Below, piece by piece: positions 1 to 10,873 of a stretch of 64,000 nucleotides of DNA. Origin of the DNA: Mangrovibacterium lignilyticum. Lineage in GTDB: Bacteria; Bacteroidota; Bacteroidia; Bacteroidales; Prolixibacteraceae. Every line of letters starts with the position of its first letter. The first letter of the stretch is position 1. The stretch lies in assembly GCF_010882175.1 (NCBI RefSeq), contig NZ_WKLH01000002.1:1488001-1552000 (forward strand). Direction: 5' to 3'. Both the position numbers and the translations under genes were made by a program. The notes under the pieces were generated by a model. That model was not told the origin of the DNA. It did not search any database and saw only the letters and a program-made list of their open reading frames with translations.

Positions 1-1818
<1,818 letters not shown>

Positions 1819-1841
1819 TTGATATTTTAATAGTAAATTTC

Positions 1842-1880
1842 AAAAGCCGCTCCGGATTTCCGAAGCGGCTTTTCTTATGC
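1842..1880. terminator. Rho-independent terminator after ppdK
   Basis: Perfect 10-bp stem 1842-1851 / 1864-1873 (AAAAGCCGCT / AGCGGCTTTT) with a 12-nt loop, T-rich on both strands. It ends ppdK and could also serve the convergent OsmC gene. Confidence 0.85.
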
Positions 1881-1925
1881 AAAATATTTTTACCGTGTAA
1901 TGAAAGATAAAATTAGCAATGCGCT

Positions 1926-2351
1926 TTAAACCAATTTTGCTTCCATTGTAATTTCTATCGCAGCGAGTGCCTGTGAAACCGGGCATCCTGCTTTTGCTCC
2001 TTCCGCCAATTCCTGAAATTTTTCCGCTGAGATATTAGGGACAATAGCTTCTACGATTAAGTGACTACCGGTTATTTTAAATCCTCCACCAACTAAATCG
2101 AGCTTAACTTTCGCTACTGTTTCCACCTTTTCGGGCACAAATCCAGCTTCACTCAACATATTCGAGAAAGCCATCGAAAAACATCCGGCATGTGCAGCAC
2201 CAATTAACATTTCCGGGTTAGCTCCTTCTCCGTCTGCAAATCGAGATGTAAAACTAAATGGGAAAGTCGTCGAACTTTTTTCAAATCCCATTTCTCCCTT
2301 TCCGTCTTTCAAATTTCCATTCCAAATAGCTTGTGCTTGATTAATCTTCAT
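1926..2351 (-). CDS. OsmC/Ohr family peroxiredoxin-like protein
   Basis: A 141-residue protein of the OsmC family, which reduces organic hydroperoxides with a cysteine pair. The two conserved cysteines are visible in HAGCFSMAF and GCPVSQAL; the FADGEGANPEMLIGAAHAGC stretch is typical of the OsmC subgroup. The start is the ATG at 2349-2351 (MKINQAQAIWNG). The longer frame to 2423 adds a hydrophobic leader that runs into the promoter at 2379-2409, so it is rejected. It is a single-gene unit convergent with ppdK. A role in peroxide defence is inferred from the family. Confidence 0.9.
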   Translation of the reverse strand: MKINQAQAIWNGNLKDGKGEMGFEKSSTTFPFSFTSRFADGEGANPEMLIGAAHAGCFSMAFSNMLSEAGFVPEKVETVAKVKLDLVGGGFKITGSHLIVEAIVPNISAEKFQELAEGAKAGCPVSQALAAIEITMEAKLV

Positions 2352-2378
2352 GACATTTATTTTTTTAATATTTGTCAC

Positions 2379-2409
2379 TAAAGGTACAAGCTGAATAGCA
2401 AGAATCAAA
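2379..2409 (-). promoter_or_regulatory. Promoter of the OsmC gene
   Basis: On the minus strand: TTTG (plus 2406-2409), 19-nt spacer, TACCTTTA (plus 2379-2386). This matches the Bacteroidota -33 TTTG / -7 TAnnTTTG pattern with one mismatch and gives a leader of about 20 nt. Confidence 0.65.
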
Positions 2410-2554
2410 GCAGTTACCCCCAAAACGCTATAATAATTACAGATTAATTTCTAACAAAAATAATTTCGTTTTTGACAACGCGGAACAGGTGTCGTCCTTC
2501 AACCTCGTAATTCGATTACATCTGCTAATTTGTATCGCAGTCGGAAATATGTAT

Positions 2555-2592
2555 TAAAAAAAACCGGCAAGTGAATAAATCAACTTACCGGT
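2555..2592 (-). terminator. Terminator of the secreted-protein gene
   Basis: Inverted repeat 2563-2572 / 2583-2592 (10 bp, one mismatch). On the minus strand it is followed by a run of eight T, directly downstream of the gene ending at 2621. Confidence 0.75.
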
Positions 2593-2620
2593 GCATATAT
2601 TCAATCCTTAACTAACGACA

Positions 2621-3211
2621 CTACAAGTGGACAGAAAAGTTAAAGCTTACTTGTGGCGCAATTCGATACCCTGCTGAACAACTTTCAAAGAAAACATCGC
2701 CAACCCTGAAGTATACATTTCCTCCGTAGTGAACCCGCTCGTAACGTCCGGGCAATGTTGCAAAAACATATCCTCCCGGCTCTTCAACACGAACATAGCC
2801 CACGCTTGGATAATACCGGTAATAGTGTCCTGAATGACAATAGAAAGTTCCCTGGGCATGACTCAACTTTGTGGGAGATGAATAAAAGTTTTTATAAACG
2901 TGTCCATATTGAGGATGATTATAGGCATACCGCTCATTATTGTTATATCTTGGAGATGAGTATTCTTTTGCCGGTTTATGCTTATGGTTATTCTGATAGG
3001 CATAGTCATGCTCTTGCGTTCTACGCTGACTGTGACTATTCCCATGCACCGTTGCCTGACGACTGTTGTTGAATTTCTTTTGGTTGTATTTGTACTCTTT
3101 TTTATTTTCCTTTTTTTTTGACTCTCCTCGCTGAGCAGACGCACTTAAATTGACAAGCAAGAATCCCAAAAGAAGAGCAGTTGCTACGTGGTATTTAATA
3201 TTTGCTTTCAT
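2621..3211 (-). CDS. Secreted Tyr/Asn/His-rich protein of unknown function
   Basis: A 196-residue exported protein. Residues 1-26 are a signal peptide (basic start, hydrophobic core LLLGFLLVNLSASA, cut before QRGE). Next comes a low-complexity K/N/Y/H-rich stretch to about residue 105, then a C-terminal domain rich in Tyr and Gly (FYCHSGHYYRYYPSVGYV, YVFATLPGRYERVHYGGNVYFRV). This resembles the DUF6515 type of Bacteroidota periplasmic proteins; that name is from memory. The start is the ATG at 3209-3211; GGAAG lies just upstream, inside the nine bases of the longer TTG-initiated frame. No catalytic motif is visible. It is monocistronic, with its own terminator. Confidence 0.75.
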   Translation of the reverse strand: MKANIKYHVATALLLGFLLVNLSASAQRGESKKKENKKEYKYNQKKFNNSRQATVHGNSHSQRRTQEHDYAYQNNHKHKPAKEYSSPRYNNNERYAYNHPQYGHVYKNFYSSPTKLSHAQGTFYCHSGHYYRYYPSVGYVRVEEPGGYVFATLPGRYERVHYGGNVYFRVGDVFFESCSAGYRIAPQVSFNFSVHL

Positions 3212-3384
3212 GACTTCCAATTTTTAGTTAAACAATAATTGTTTGTTTTTCTTTTACAGGCACCAGTTGCAGAAAACTAATCAAAGTATATGCCAAAAAT
3301 AAAATCAACTAAATATCAACCAGTTAAACACCCGCTTATTTGCCATATTTTTCCGATTCTACTTCGATTATGCAAATAGAATAT

Positions 3385-3392
3385 TATTTTTG
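3385..3392 (+). promoter_or_regulatory. -7 element for ruvX-def
   Basis: TATTTTTG, a perfect TAnnTTTG match. No good TTTG sits 19-21 nt upstream. Transcription would begin near 3399, only about 10 nt before the GTG at 3410, which argues against the TTG start at 3401. Confidence 0.5.
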
Positions 3393-3409
3393 CAGCAAAA
3401 TTGAAACTA

Positions 3410-3829
3410 GTGGGACGTATTTTAGCGATTGATTACGGGAAGAAGCGTGTTGGGTTAGCAGTAACTGATCCATTACAGTTAATAGCCAGCAAGCTGACAA
3501 CTGTCCGAAGCCACGACATTTTTGAGTATTTGAAAGAATACTTTCAAAAAGAAACAGTGGAAAAGGTGATTATTGGTTACCCCCTTCAAATGAACAATGA
3601 AGCATCGGAAGCCGTTTTGTATATCAATCCGTTTTTAAAACGTTTTCAGAAGTTATACCCTGAAATGCCCATTGAGCAGGTTGACGAACGTTTCACCTCC
3701 AGAATGGCTTTTCAAACCATGATTGATGCAGGCTTAAAAAAGAAGGACAGACAAAATAAGGCAACGATTGATGCGGTTAGCGCGACCATTATTCTTCAAT
3801 CGTATTTAGAACAAAAAAAATTCAGATAA
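3410..3829 (+). CDS. ruvX: Putative pre-16S rRNA nuclease / Holliday junction resolvase-like YqgF (RuvX)
   Basis: A 139-residue RNase H-fold protein of the YqgF family, implicated in 16S rRNA 5' maturation. Motif I is MGRILAIDYGKKRVG, with the metal-binding Asp at residue 8; VIIGYPLQMNNEAS and VDERFTSRMA follow, and the C-terminal DAVSATIILQSYL carries the last acidic residue. I chose GTG 3410 because family members begin MGRILAIDYG. The upstream TTG at 3401 would add three residues that fall almost on the predicted transcription start. The stop overlaps the def start by one base (TAATG), so the two are translationally coupled. Confidence 0.93.
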   Translation: MGRILAIDYGKKRVGLAVTDPLQLIASKLTTVRSHDIFEYLKEYFQKETVEKVIIGYPLQMNNEASEAVLYINPFLKRFQKLYPEMPIEQVDERFTSRMAFQTMIDAGLKKKDRQNKATIDAVSATIILQSYLEQKKFR

Positions 3830-4392
3830 TGATTTACCCGATTACTGTTTACGGCGAACCTTTATTGAGAAAGGTTGCCAAACCTATTGAAAAAGATTAT
3901 CCCAAACTGGACCAATTAGTAAAAGATATGTTCGAAACAATGTATCATTCTGATGGTGTTGGACTAGCCGCACCTCAAATCGGGTTATCTGTCCGGATGT
4001 TTGTGATCGATGCCTCAGCGGCAGCGGAAGAAGAACCGGAATTGGATGGCTTTAAAAAGGCATTTATAAACCCGGAGATTCTTGAGCTAAAAGGCGACGA
4101 ATGGGTCATGAACGAAGGATGCCTGAGCTTACCTGAAATCAGAGAAGATGTAGCACGGCCCGAATTCGTAAAAATTAAATATCTCGATGAAAACCTTGAC
4201 GAGCAAATTGAAGAATACGGTGGTTTCGCTGCTCGCGTTATCCAACACGAATACGATCACCTGGAAGGAAAATTATTAATCGATTATTTAAGCCCGCTCA
4301 AAAAGCGAATGCTGAAAAGCAGGCTGACAAACATTAGCAAGGGCAAAGTGAAAACAAGCTACCGGATCATCATTCCCGGAACTAAAAAATAG
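3829..4392 (+). CDS. def: Peptide deformylase
   Basis: Removes the N-formyl group from nascent proteins in the cytosol; a Fe/Zn metalloprotease fold. All three signature motifs are present: GVGLAAPQIG (residues 43-52), EGCLSLP (96-102, metal ligand Cys98) and HEYDH (140-144, His140 and His144 ligands with catalytic Glu141). The 187-residue length is normal for the Bacteroidota type, which has an insertion after residue 60 (AAAEEEPELDGF). It is the second gene of the ruvX-def operon, starting on the last base of the ruvX stop codon, and is closed by a long hairpin at 4444-4480. Confidence 0.97.
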   Translation: MIYPITVYGEPLLRKVAKPIEKDYPKLDQLVKDMFETMYHSDGVGLAAPQIGLSVRMFVIDASAAAEEEPELDGFKKAFINPEILELKGDEWVMNEGCLSLPEIREDVARPEFVKIKYLDENLDEQIEEYGGFAARVIQHEYDHLEGKLLIDYLSPLKKRMLKSRLTNISKGKVKTSYRIIIPGTKK

Positions 4393-4443
4393 TCCTTCGT
4401 GATAAATACCTGAGGGTTCGCCACGAGAATAGGGCCCTTCATG

Positions 4444-4480
4444 AAAAAGGTTTGCAATCCATTGGATTGCAAACCTTTTT
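4444..4480 (+). terminator. Strong terminator after def
   Basis: Perfect 17-bp stem 4444-4460 / 4464-4480 with a 3-nt loop, ending in five T. It spans the TTG (4452) that would give the longest comEC frame, so that start is unlikely. Confidence 0.88.
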
Positions 4481-4514
4481 AGCTGTAAATTACATTCTAT
4501 TTATATTTTTCACA

Positions 4515-6446
4515 GTGGCATTTTTCTCGAATAACCCTTTTGTCAAAATATTGGGATTCTGGATTGCAGGTTTACTGCTCGCCAAATATTGTCCCCTATT
4601 TTTACTCGCTTTCGTCATCTGGATGATTGCCGGCCTAATTTGGCATCGCAAATTATACCGCAACAAAAGGTATCCTTTCGATCTGGTTTCCTCATCCTTG
4701 CTGGTTACCGTTGTTCTACTGCTGTCTGCAATAAATTACAAGATTCAGCATCCGCTAATCCCCCTTCCACCAATAAAGGAAACACGATTTCTTGCCACTC
4801 TGATGGAAAAACCAGCAGAGAAAACAAATAGCTATCAATTGCAATTGCTTATAAATGCAGAAGAAAGCAATAAATTAAATGGCCAGTCCATACTTTGCTG
4901 GGCCCCAAAAACCGAAGAAATCAGCCAAATGAATACTGGCGATCAGTTGCTCTGCCAGGCTAAAATCAATCGTATCGAAAACAGAGGGAATCCGTTTGAA
5001 TTTGACTACAAATCATTCCTGGCACAACAGGGCATTTACTTTAGCTGCTACCTCAATGCTCAAAAGATAAAACCAGTTGCTAAAAGTTCTTTTAGGTTGA
5101 AATTGTGGGCCGAGCAATTTAGGGAAAAGCTTCTTAATCCGCTTCGTACGAAACTAAAAAGACCGGAGAACTTTCAGGTTATCTCTGCCTTGTGCCTTGG
5201 ATACCGAAAAGAACTTCAACCTGAGACCAGGGATTATTTCAGTCGAACCGGAGCTATGCATGTCTTGGCAGTAAGCGGTCTGCACGTCGGGTTAATTTTT
5301 CTTTTTCTTCTTCGTATCTTTTCATTTCTAAACCGAAGAAAAAAGGGGAAATGGCTGAGATTTATCCTGATTGCCGCCGCACTTTGGTTTTATGCGTTGT
5401 TAACCGGTTTATCACCATCTGTACAACGAGCCACGATCATGTTTACATTTCTCCTTCTGGCTGAAACAAAGAATCGAACAAACTCAATTTACAATTCCAT
5501 TGCTGCTTCTGCTTTCGCATTGCTACTTATACATCCGGATATCCTTTTTGCGGTGGGCTTTCAATTGTCATACGCTGCTGTTCTGAGTATTGTCTATTTC
5601 TATCCATTGCTGGAAAAGGTGATCCCGATTAAAAACAAATGGCTAAAAAAGCCGTGGCAATTGCTGTGCGTTTCCATTGCAGCCCAAATCGGGACATTTC
5701 CGCTCAGCATTTACTATTTCCATCAGTTTCCGGTCTATTTCTGGCTCAGCAATTTTGTAGTCATTCCTGCTGCTTTCCTGATACTGGCAGGTACTTTCTT
5801 GTTTTTCGCATCCACGCCCGTCAGCCCGGTTCAGGAGTTTCTTGCATCTTTGCTCGATACATTAAATTCATTGGTACTTTTACTTCTAAAACGAATTAGT
5901 GAACTACCGGGGGCCGTCATCGCTAACATTCCGATTTCAGGCTGGCAACTACTTTTTTTGTTTGGAATGATCCTCTTTACAATATTGTTTATCATCTTCC
6001 GGAGAGCCCGGTATTTGCAATACAGTCTGATCTGCTTGTTGTTTTTTCAGCTCCTCGGTATAACTGAGAAATGGAATCTATTAAATCAACAACGCATTAT
6101 TTCTTATAATGGGCAGCCTAAAACATACCATTTCATCAACGGAAGAGACAATTACATACTTTGTGCTGACACCAGTAAATTGTCTCCCTTTGTTTATTCT
6201 AACGTTGTGATGAAACTTCAACTAAAACAGCCTAAAACTTACCTTCTCGAAAGTCATTTGAAAATTCATGAAAGATCGTTCCTTTTCGATCGTGACATAT
6301 GTCAATTCGGCAACCAGGCTTACCTCTTAACCGGCCTTAACAAAAACTTAAAATCTTCATCATTGATCCCAATATCTGATCGACTGCCAAACCTAAATGA
6401 GTTGAAACCAGCTTATTTCCACAACCAGAACGCCAGCCAACACTGA
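4515..6446 (+). CDS. comEC: ComEC/Rec2-family DNA uptake channel
   Basis: A 643-residue inner-membrane protein that moves one strand of transforming DNA into the cytosol in competent bacteria. It has N-terminal helices, a periplasmic OB-like segment (about residues 80-200, DUF4131 type) with GNPFEFDYKSFLAQQGI, then the Competence domain starting at GAMHVLAVSGLHVGLIF with many helices (SPSVQRATIMF, FAVGFQLSYAAVLSI). No C-terminal metallo-beta-lactamase domain is present, as is usual in Bacteroidota. The frame is open back to a TTG at 4452, but that lies within the def terminator; the first plausible start is GTG 4515 (MAFFSNNPFVKILGFWIAG). The exact start is uncertain. A 184-nt gap without features follows. 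Confidence 0.85.
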   Translation: MAFFSNNPFVKILGFWIAGLLLAKYCPLFLLAFVIWMIAGLIWHRKLYRNKRYPFDLVSSSLLVTVVLLLSAINYKIQHPLIPLPPIKETRFLATLMEKPAEKTNSYQLQLLINAEESNKLNGQSILCWAPKTEEISQMNTGDQLLCQAKINRIENRGNPFEFDYKSFLAQQGIYFSCYLNAQKIKPVAKSSFRLKLWAEQFREKLLNPLRTKLKRPENFQVISALCLGYRKELQPETRDYFSRTGAMHVLAVSGLHVGLIFLFLLRIFSFLNRRKKGKWLRFILIAAALWFYALLTGLSPSVQRATIMFTFLLLAETKNRTNSIYNSIAASAFALLLIHPDILFAVGFQLSYAAVLSIVYFYPLLEKVIPIKNKWLKKPWQLLCVSIAAQIGTFPLSIYYFHQFPVYFWLSNFVVIPAAFLILAGTFLFFASTPVSPVQEFLASLLDTLNSLVLLLLKRISELPGAVIANIPISGWQLLFLFGMILFTILFIIFRRARYLQYSLICLLFFQLLGITEKWNLLNQQRIISYNGQPKTYHFINGRDNYILCADTSKLSPFVYSNVVMKLQLKQPKTYLLESHLKIHERSFLFDRDICQFGNQAYLLTGLNKNLKSSSLIPISDRLPNLNELKPAYFHNQNASQH

Positions 6447-6630
6447 TAAGTCATTCCAATTTGATCTAGCGTCCCCATCAACTACGCATAAGATAATACC
6501 TAAAATCAATTCGCAAACAGAGCGAAACGGCAACTGCAGATCTCCAAAAACTATTCAGCATGCATGGATATTGTGGATTTTATATGTTACTTTGCTTGGC
6601 TATAATTAACGAAGTACTCAAAATTACTCA

Positions 6631-7965
6631 ATGAAAGTTGTTATCGTTGGAGCGGGAGAAGTAGGGACTCATCTTGCCAAGATGTTGAGCCGGGAAGATC
6701 ATGACATCGTATTGATGGATGATGATACCGAAAAGCTAAATAAATTATCGAGCCAGGTTGACCTGCTCACGATCACCGGATATGCCAATTCGTTTAAAGA
6801 TCTTAAAGACGCTGGTGTCGCAAAATCTGATTTGCTGATTGCAGTAACACCATACGAAGAACGCAATATTATGGCTTGTGTAATGGCCAAAGATATGGGC
6901 GTTGCCAGAACAGTTGCCCGCATCAATAATGGCGAATACCTGGAAGAAAAATATAAAGAGAAACTTCGCAATCTTGGTGTTGACGAATTAATTTACCCTG
7001 AAAGCCTGGCCGGGAAAGAAATTGCTTCATCTGTAAAACAGGTGGGTACACGCCAGCTCATTGAGTTCTCCGGAGGCAAGCTGATTTTGATGGGTATTAA
7101 AATCCGCGAGAACGCGCCCGTCTTGAATAAATCATTCGAAGAGCTTTCATATATAGAATCAGAGATACGGGCTGTTGCTATTAATCGGGAGAACAAAACA
7201 ATTATCCCTCACGGCCGCGATTATGTACGTAGCGGAGATATCATTTTCTTCATCACAACACGGGCATACATGAACAAGGTGTTTGAACTTACCGGTAAGG
7301 AAATTTTCCCGGTTCGTAACATCATGATCCTCGGAGGTAGCCGTATCGCACAAAAAACAGTTGAACGCCTTGGCGATCATTACAATATCAAAATCATCGA
7401 ATCCGATCGGGTACGTAGCCAGCAAGTAGCTGACCGCTTTGAAAACGTACTCGTTATTAACGGGGATGGTCGAAACCTGGACCTTCTGAAAGAAGAACGA
7501 ATTGAACGGATGGATGCTTTCATTGCTGTTACCGGTAATTCGGAGACCAATATATTATCCTGCCACATGGCTAAAAAGCTAGGTATTAAACGTACCGTAG
7601 CCGAAGTTGAAAACATTGACTTCATGGGAATTGCTGAGAGCATGGACATTGGTAGTTTGATCAACAAAAAATTGATTGCTGCTAGCTACATATACAAATA
7701 CACGCTAGGTGCCCAGGTTGCTCAGGCTAAATGCCTCACTGCATCGGACGCTGAAGTTTTCGAGTTAATCGCTTCCGAAGGTTCCAAGATTACGCAAACA
7801 CCTATTAAAGATATTGGTTTCCCTGAAGATGCCACATTAGGAGGTATTGTTCGCGGACAAATGGCTTTTGTTGCTAAAGGAGAGACAATCGTTCAAGCTG
7901 GCGATAAAGTAGTGGTTTTTGCATTGCCATCTGCCATCCGGAAACTCGACAAATTCTTCAAATAA
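6631..7965 (+). CDS. trkA: Trk potassium uptake regulator TrkA
   Basis: A cytosolic, NAD(H)-binding gating subunit of the Trk K+ channel. The 444 residues contain two RCK modules, each with a Rossmann motif: MKVVIVGAGEVGTHLAKML at residue 1 and IMILGGSRIAQKTVERLG near 227. Each is followed by an RCK_C domain (SYIESEIRAVAINRENKTIIPHG; FELIASEGSKITQTPI). Its partner trkH follows 22 nt downstream, so the two form a trkA-trkH operon. A possible -7 element TTACTTTG lies at 6587-6594 (one mismatch, no clear -33). Confidence 0.96.
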   Translation: MKVVIVGAGEVGTHLAKMLSREDHDIVLMDDDTEKLNKLSSQVDLLTITGYANSFKDLKDAGVAKSDLLIAVTPYEERNIMACVMAKDMGVARTVARINNGEYLEEKYKEKLRNLGVDELIYPESLAGKEIASSVKQVGTRQLIEFSGGKLILMGIKIRENAPVLNKSFEELSYIESEIRAVAINRENKTIIPHGRDYVRSGDIIFFITTRAYMNKVFELTGKEIFPVRNIMILGGSRIAQKTVERLGDHYNIKIIESDRVRSQQVADRFENVLVINGDGRNLDLLKEERIERMDAFIAVTGNSETNILSCHMAKKLGIKRTVAEVENIDFMGIAESMDIGSLINKKLIAASYIYKYTLGAQVAQAKCLTASDAEVFELIASEGSKITQTPIKDIGFPEDATLGGIVRGQMAFVAKGETIVQAGDKVVVFALPSAIRKLDKFFK

Positions 7966-7987
7966 TCACCTCAAAGGATTTCTGCAT

Positions 7988-9436
7988 ATGCTAAACTTCA
8001 GAGCAATTATAAAGATTCTAGGGTTTTTATTGATAGTTGAAGGTGTCTTTATGTTGATTTCCATGCTGGTCGCTCTGCTATACAGTGGCCCGGATGTAAA
8101 GCCTCTATTGCACGCATCACTAATTACAATAGGAACAGGCGGAATCACTGTTGCGACCATGTTTAATGCAGAAAAGAAAATCAATAGAAACGACGGATTC
8201 ATTATTGTTAGCCTCGTTTGGATTGTTTTTTCCTTTTTCGGAAGTCTTCCCTATTTACTCAGCCATTCTATTCCAAACTTAACGGATGCCTTTTTCGAAA
8301 CCATGTCCGGTTTCACAACAACCGGATCATCGATTTTGAATGATATTGAAGCTTTACCGCATGGTATCTTATTTTGGCGAAGCCTGACCCAGTGGTTAGG
8401 TGGTATGGGAATCATCGTTCTGTCGCTCGCTATTTTACCTGTATTCGGAATTGGGGGAATGCAGCTCTTTGCAGCTGAAGTTCCCGGGCCTGTTCCCGAT
8501 AAACTGAATCCTCGGATTCAACAAACAGCCAAAAACCTTTGGGCTATTTATGTGGCCTTCACTTTGGTTGAGGCGCTTTTGCTTTGGGGTGGTGGCATGA
8601 CTTTTTTTGATGCAGTAAACCATTCGTTTACAACCATGGCGACAGGCGGATATTCAACTAAGCAAGCTTCAATTGCCTATTGGAATTCACCCTTTATCCA
8701 GTATGTGATTATATTCTTCATGTTCATCGCCGGTACAAACTTCACACTGACCTACAGTGCATTAACCGGTAAGTTTGATAAGATGTATAAAAATGAAGAA
8801 TTCAAATATTACTTCCTTTTTGTAGTCATTTTTACCGCGATCATCTTTTCCGGACTTTTGTTGACAACCCAATTAGGATACGAGCAAGCTTTTCGCGACA
8901 CGCTGTTTCAGGTCGTTTCAATTATTACAACAACCGGCTTTGCAACAGCCGACTACCTGACCTGGACACCATTTTTGATGGTCCTGATTTTCACCTTATT
9001 TTTCTTTGGTGGTAGTGCCGGTTCGACCGGTGGCGGAATTAAGATCATGCGTATCGTGCTGTTATTGAAAAACAGCTACTACGAGCTTCGTCGCCTCTTG
9101 CACCCCAATGCCATCATCCCCGTGCGATTCAACAAACGATCTGTATCGGAACAAATCATTACCAACGTACTGGCGTTCTTTATGATCTACCTGATGATCT
9201 TTTTTGTGAGCACAGTCTTGTTTACCTTGATTGAACCCGATCTGAATTCATCAATGGGAGCAGTAGCAACATGTTTGGGAAATATCGGCCCCGGATTAGG
9301 AAATTACGGTCCTGCAGAAAATTTCTACCAGGTTCAACCTGCCGGTAAGTGGTTTCTTTCTTTTCTGATGTTATTGGGACGTCTGGAACTTTTCACCGTA
9401 TTGGTTTTGTTCTCGCCCGCTTTTTGGAAGAAATAA
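7988..9436 (+). CDS. trkH: Trk potassium transporter membrane subunit TrkH
   Basis: A 482-residue K+ channel-like transporter of the SKT family that works with TrkA. Filter-like loops with central Gly are visible: MSGFTTTGSS, FTTMATGGYST, ITTTGFATAD and CLGNIGPGL, alternating with hydrophobic helices; GGSAGSTGGGIKIMR is a known TrkH signature. The start is ATG 7988 (MLNFRAIIKILGF), preceded by AAAGGA. The longer frame to 7919 overlaps trkA and encodes an implausible His/Ser/Asn-rich leader. Confidence 0.95.
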   Translation: MLNFRAIIKILGFLLIVEGVFMLISMLVALLYSGPDVKPLLHASLITIGTGGITVATMFNAEKKINRNDGFIIVSLVWIVFSFFGSLPYLLSHSIPNLTDAFFETMSGFTTTGSSILNDIEALPHGILFWRSLTQWLGGMGIIVLSLAILPVFGIGGMQLFAAEVPGPVPDKLNPRIQQTAKNLWAIYVAFTLVEALLLWGGGMTFFDAVNHSFTTMATGGYSTKQASIAYWNSPFIQYVIIFFMFIAGTNFTLTYSALTGKFDKMYKNEEFKYYFLFVVIFTAIIFSGLLLTTQLGYEQAFRDTLFQVVSIITTTGFATADYLTWTPFLMVLIFTLFFFGGSAGSTGGGIKIMRIVLLLKNSYYELRRLLHPNAIIPVRFNKRSVSEQIITNVLAFFMIYLMIFFVSTVLFTLIEPDLNSSMGAVATCLGNIGPGLGNYGPAENFYQVQPAGKWFLSFLMLLGRLELFTVLVLFSPAFWKK

Positions 9437-9455
9437 TTGAAGCCCTAATCAAATA

Positions 9456-10070
9456 CTAAATTTCAACCTGACCTTTTCCCTGGCGGGTTATTTCCGGATA
9501 ATCATCGGTGCAATCAACAACCGTTGATGGAATATTTCCGCCGTATCCGCCATCAATCACCAAATCAACCAAGTCACCAAATTTCTCGTGAATCAGTTCC
9601 GGGTCAGTTGTATATTCAATAATTTCATCATCATCCTTTACCGAAGCCGAAAGGATCGGATTACCAAGTTCCTTCACGATTTCGAGAATAATTGAATTGT
9701 CGGGAACACGTATCCCTATTGTCTTTTTCTTTCCTTTAAAATATTTGGGAACATTGTTATTGGCATCCAAAATAAATGTAAAAGGCCCGGGCAAACAGCG
9801 TTTAATCAACTTAAAAATGTGGTTTGGAAGAGGTTTGGCGTAAGTAGAAAGATGTCCCAAATCGCTGCAGATAAATGAAAAGTTAGACTTCTCAACTTCC
9901 ACATTTTTGATCCTTGCCACTCTTTCTACTGCTTTCGCCTGTGTTATGTCGCAGCCAACGCCATAAATCGTATCAGTTGGATAAATTATGACGCCTCCTC
10001 CCCGGAGGATCTCGACCACTTTAAGAATCTCTCTTTCATTCGGATTCTCTTCATATATTTTGACAAGCAT
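9456..10070 (-). CDS. YrdC/Sua5/YciO-family protein (threonylcarbamoyl-AMP synthase-like)
   Basis: A 204-residue single-domain YrdC-fold protein. Members of this superfamily make threonylcarbamoyl-AMP from threonine, bicarbonate and ATP for the t6A37 tRNA modification. Visible segments are [18 protein letters not shown] (15-35), [38 protein letters not shown] and the C-terminal [21 protein letters not shown]. The NFSFIC...LSTY and KTIGIRVP segments align best with the YciO subgroup, whose cellular role is less certain than TsaC, so a TsaC name is avoided. It is transcribed divergently from mnmD across 86 bases and converges on trkH. Confidence 0.9.
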   Translation of the reverse strand: MLVKIYEENPNEREILKVVEILRGGGVIIYPTDTIYGVGCDITQAKAVERVARIKNVEVEKSNFSFICSDLGHLSTYAKPLPNHIFKLIKRCLPGPFTFILDANNNVPKYFKGKKKTIGIRVPDNSIILEIVKELGNPILSASVKDDDEIIEYTTDPELIHEKFGDLVDLVIDGGYGGNIPSTVVDCTDDYPEITRQGKGQVEI

Positions 10071-10101
10071 GACAAGCAGATTTTAATGTTTAAATGTAAC
10101 A

Positions 10102-10109
10102 TAAATTTG
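10102..10109 (+). promoter_or_regulatory. -7 element for mnmD
   Basis: TAAATTTG, a perfect TAnnTTTG. It overlaps the GTG at 10109 that opens the longest mnmD frame, so translation must start downstream, at ATG 10157. Confidence 0.55.
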
Positions 10110-10156
10110 TGGAGCCCTCAAATAAAATCACGAAATTCGCGGCTCTATCAATAGTT

Positions 10157-10816
10157 ATGGAACGAAAGATAATTTTAACATCCGACGGCTCTCATACTTT
10201 GTTTGTCCCGGAACTGGAAGAGCATTTTCACTCTGTTCACGGGGCAATCCAGGAATCGATGCACGTCTTCATCACAAACGGTTTGCTGAACACAAGCAAG
10301 CCCGATATTTGCATCTTCGAAGTTGGATTCGGAACGGGCTTGAACGCATTACTAACATTAGCCAACAAAGGAGCAAAATCGGTTCGGTACTTTAGTATCG
10401 AGAAATACCCGTTGCTGCCATCAGAATTTGAACAGCTGAACTTTGCCAAATTGTTATCCGGTGAACTGCAGGGACAGTTTCAACTCATGCATCAATGCGA
10501 GTGGAATAGCCCACATATCATCACTCCCGGATTTGAGTTGACCAAGCTTGAAGCAGATTTAACAAATTTTAGCTTTCAGGATTTTCCGGACTTCGACTTA
10601 ATCTATTTTGATGCTTTTGCTCCCAATAAACAGGGGGATATGTGGGCCGAAGACATATTCCGGAACCTCTCAGACCATACGAATCCACGGGGGATTTTCG
10701 TAACCTACTGTGCACAAGGGGAGGTCAGAAGAAAACTAATACGCAGTGGTTTCGAGATGCAGCGAATTCCCGGACCACCCGGAAAAAAACAAATGTTATA
10801 CGGAGAGAAAGCATGA
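10157..10816 (+). CDS. mnmD: tRNA 5-methylaminomethyl-2-thiouridine(34) methyltransferase, MnmD type
   Basis: A 219-residue SAM-dependent methyltransferase equivalent to the N-terminal half of MnmC, performing the last step of mnm5s2U34 formation in tRNA. The SAM motif is IFEVGFGTGLNALLTL (about residues 54-69), followed by the acidic FSIEKYPLLPSE, the DLIYFDAFAPNKQGDMW active-site motif and a C-terminal GPPGKKQMLYG. The FAD-dependent oxidase half of E. coli MnmC is absent, as in stand-alone MnmD proteins. Start ATG 10157 gives MERKIILTSDGSHTL, the usual family N-terminus. Confidence 0.92.
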   Translation: MERKIILTSDGSHTLFVPELEEHFHSVHGAIQESMHVFITNGLLNTSKPDICIFEVGFGTGLNALLTLANKGAKSVRYFSIEKYPLLPSEFEQLNFAKLLSGELQGQFQLMHQCEWNSPHIITPGFELTKLEADLTNFSFQDFPDFDLIYFDAFAPNKQGDMWAEDIFRNLSDHTNPRGIFVTYCAQGEVRRKLIRSGFEMQRIPGPPGKKQMLYGEKA

Positions 10817-10820
10817 ACGA

Positions 10821-10852
10821 TTGAGTCAATTTCAAAATTTCCTCTATCTTCG
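10821..10852 (+). promoter_or_regulatory. Promoter of the FKBP pair
   Basis: TTG at 10821-10823, 21-nt spacer, TATCTTCG at 10845-10852 (one mismatch to TAnnTTTG). Transcription would start near 10859, just before ATG 10874. Confidence 0.55.
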
Positions 10853-10873
10853 TAACTCATAAAAAATTAGGAT

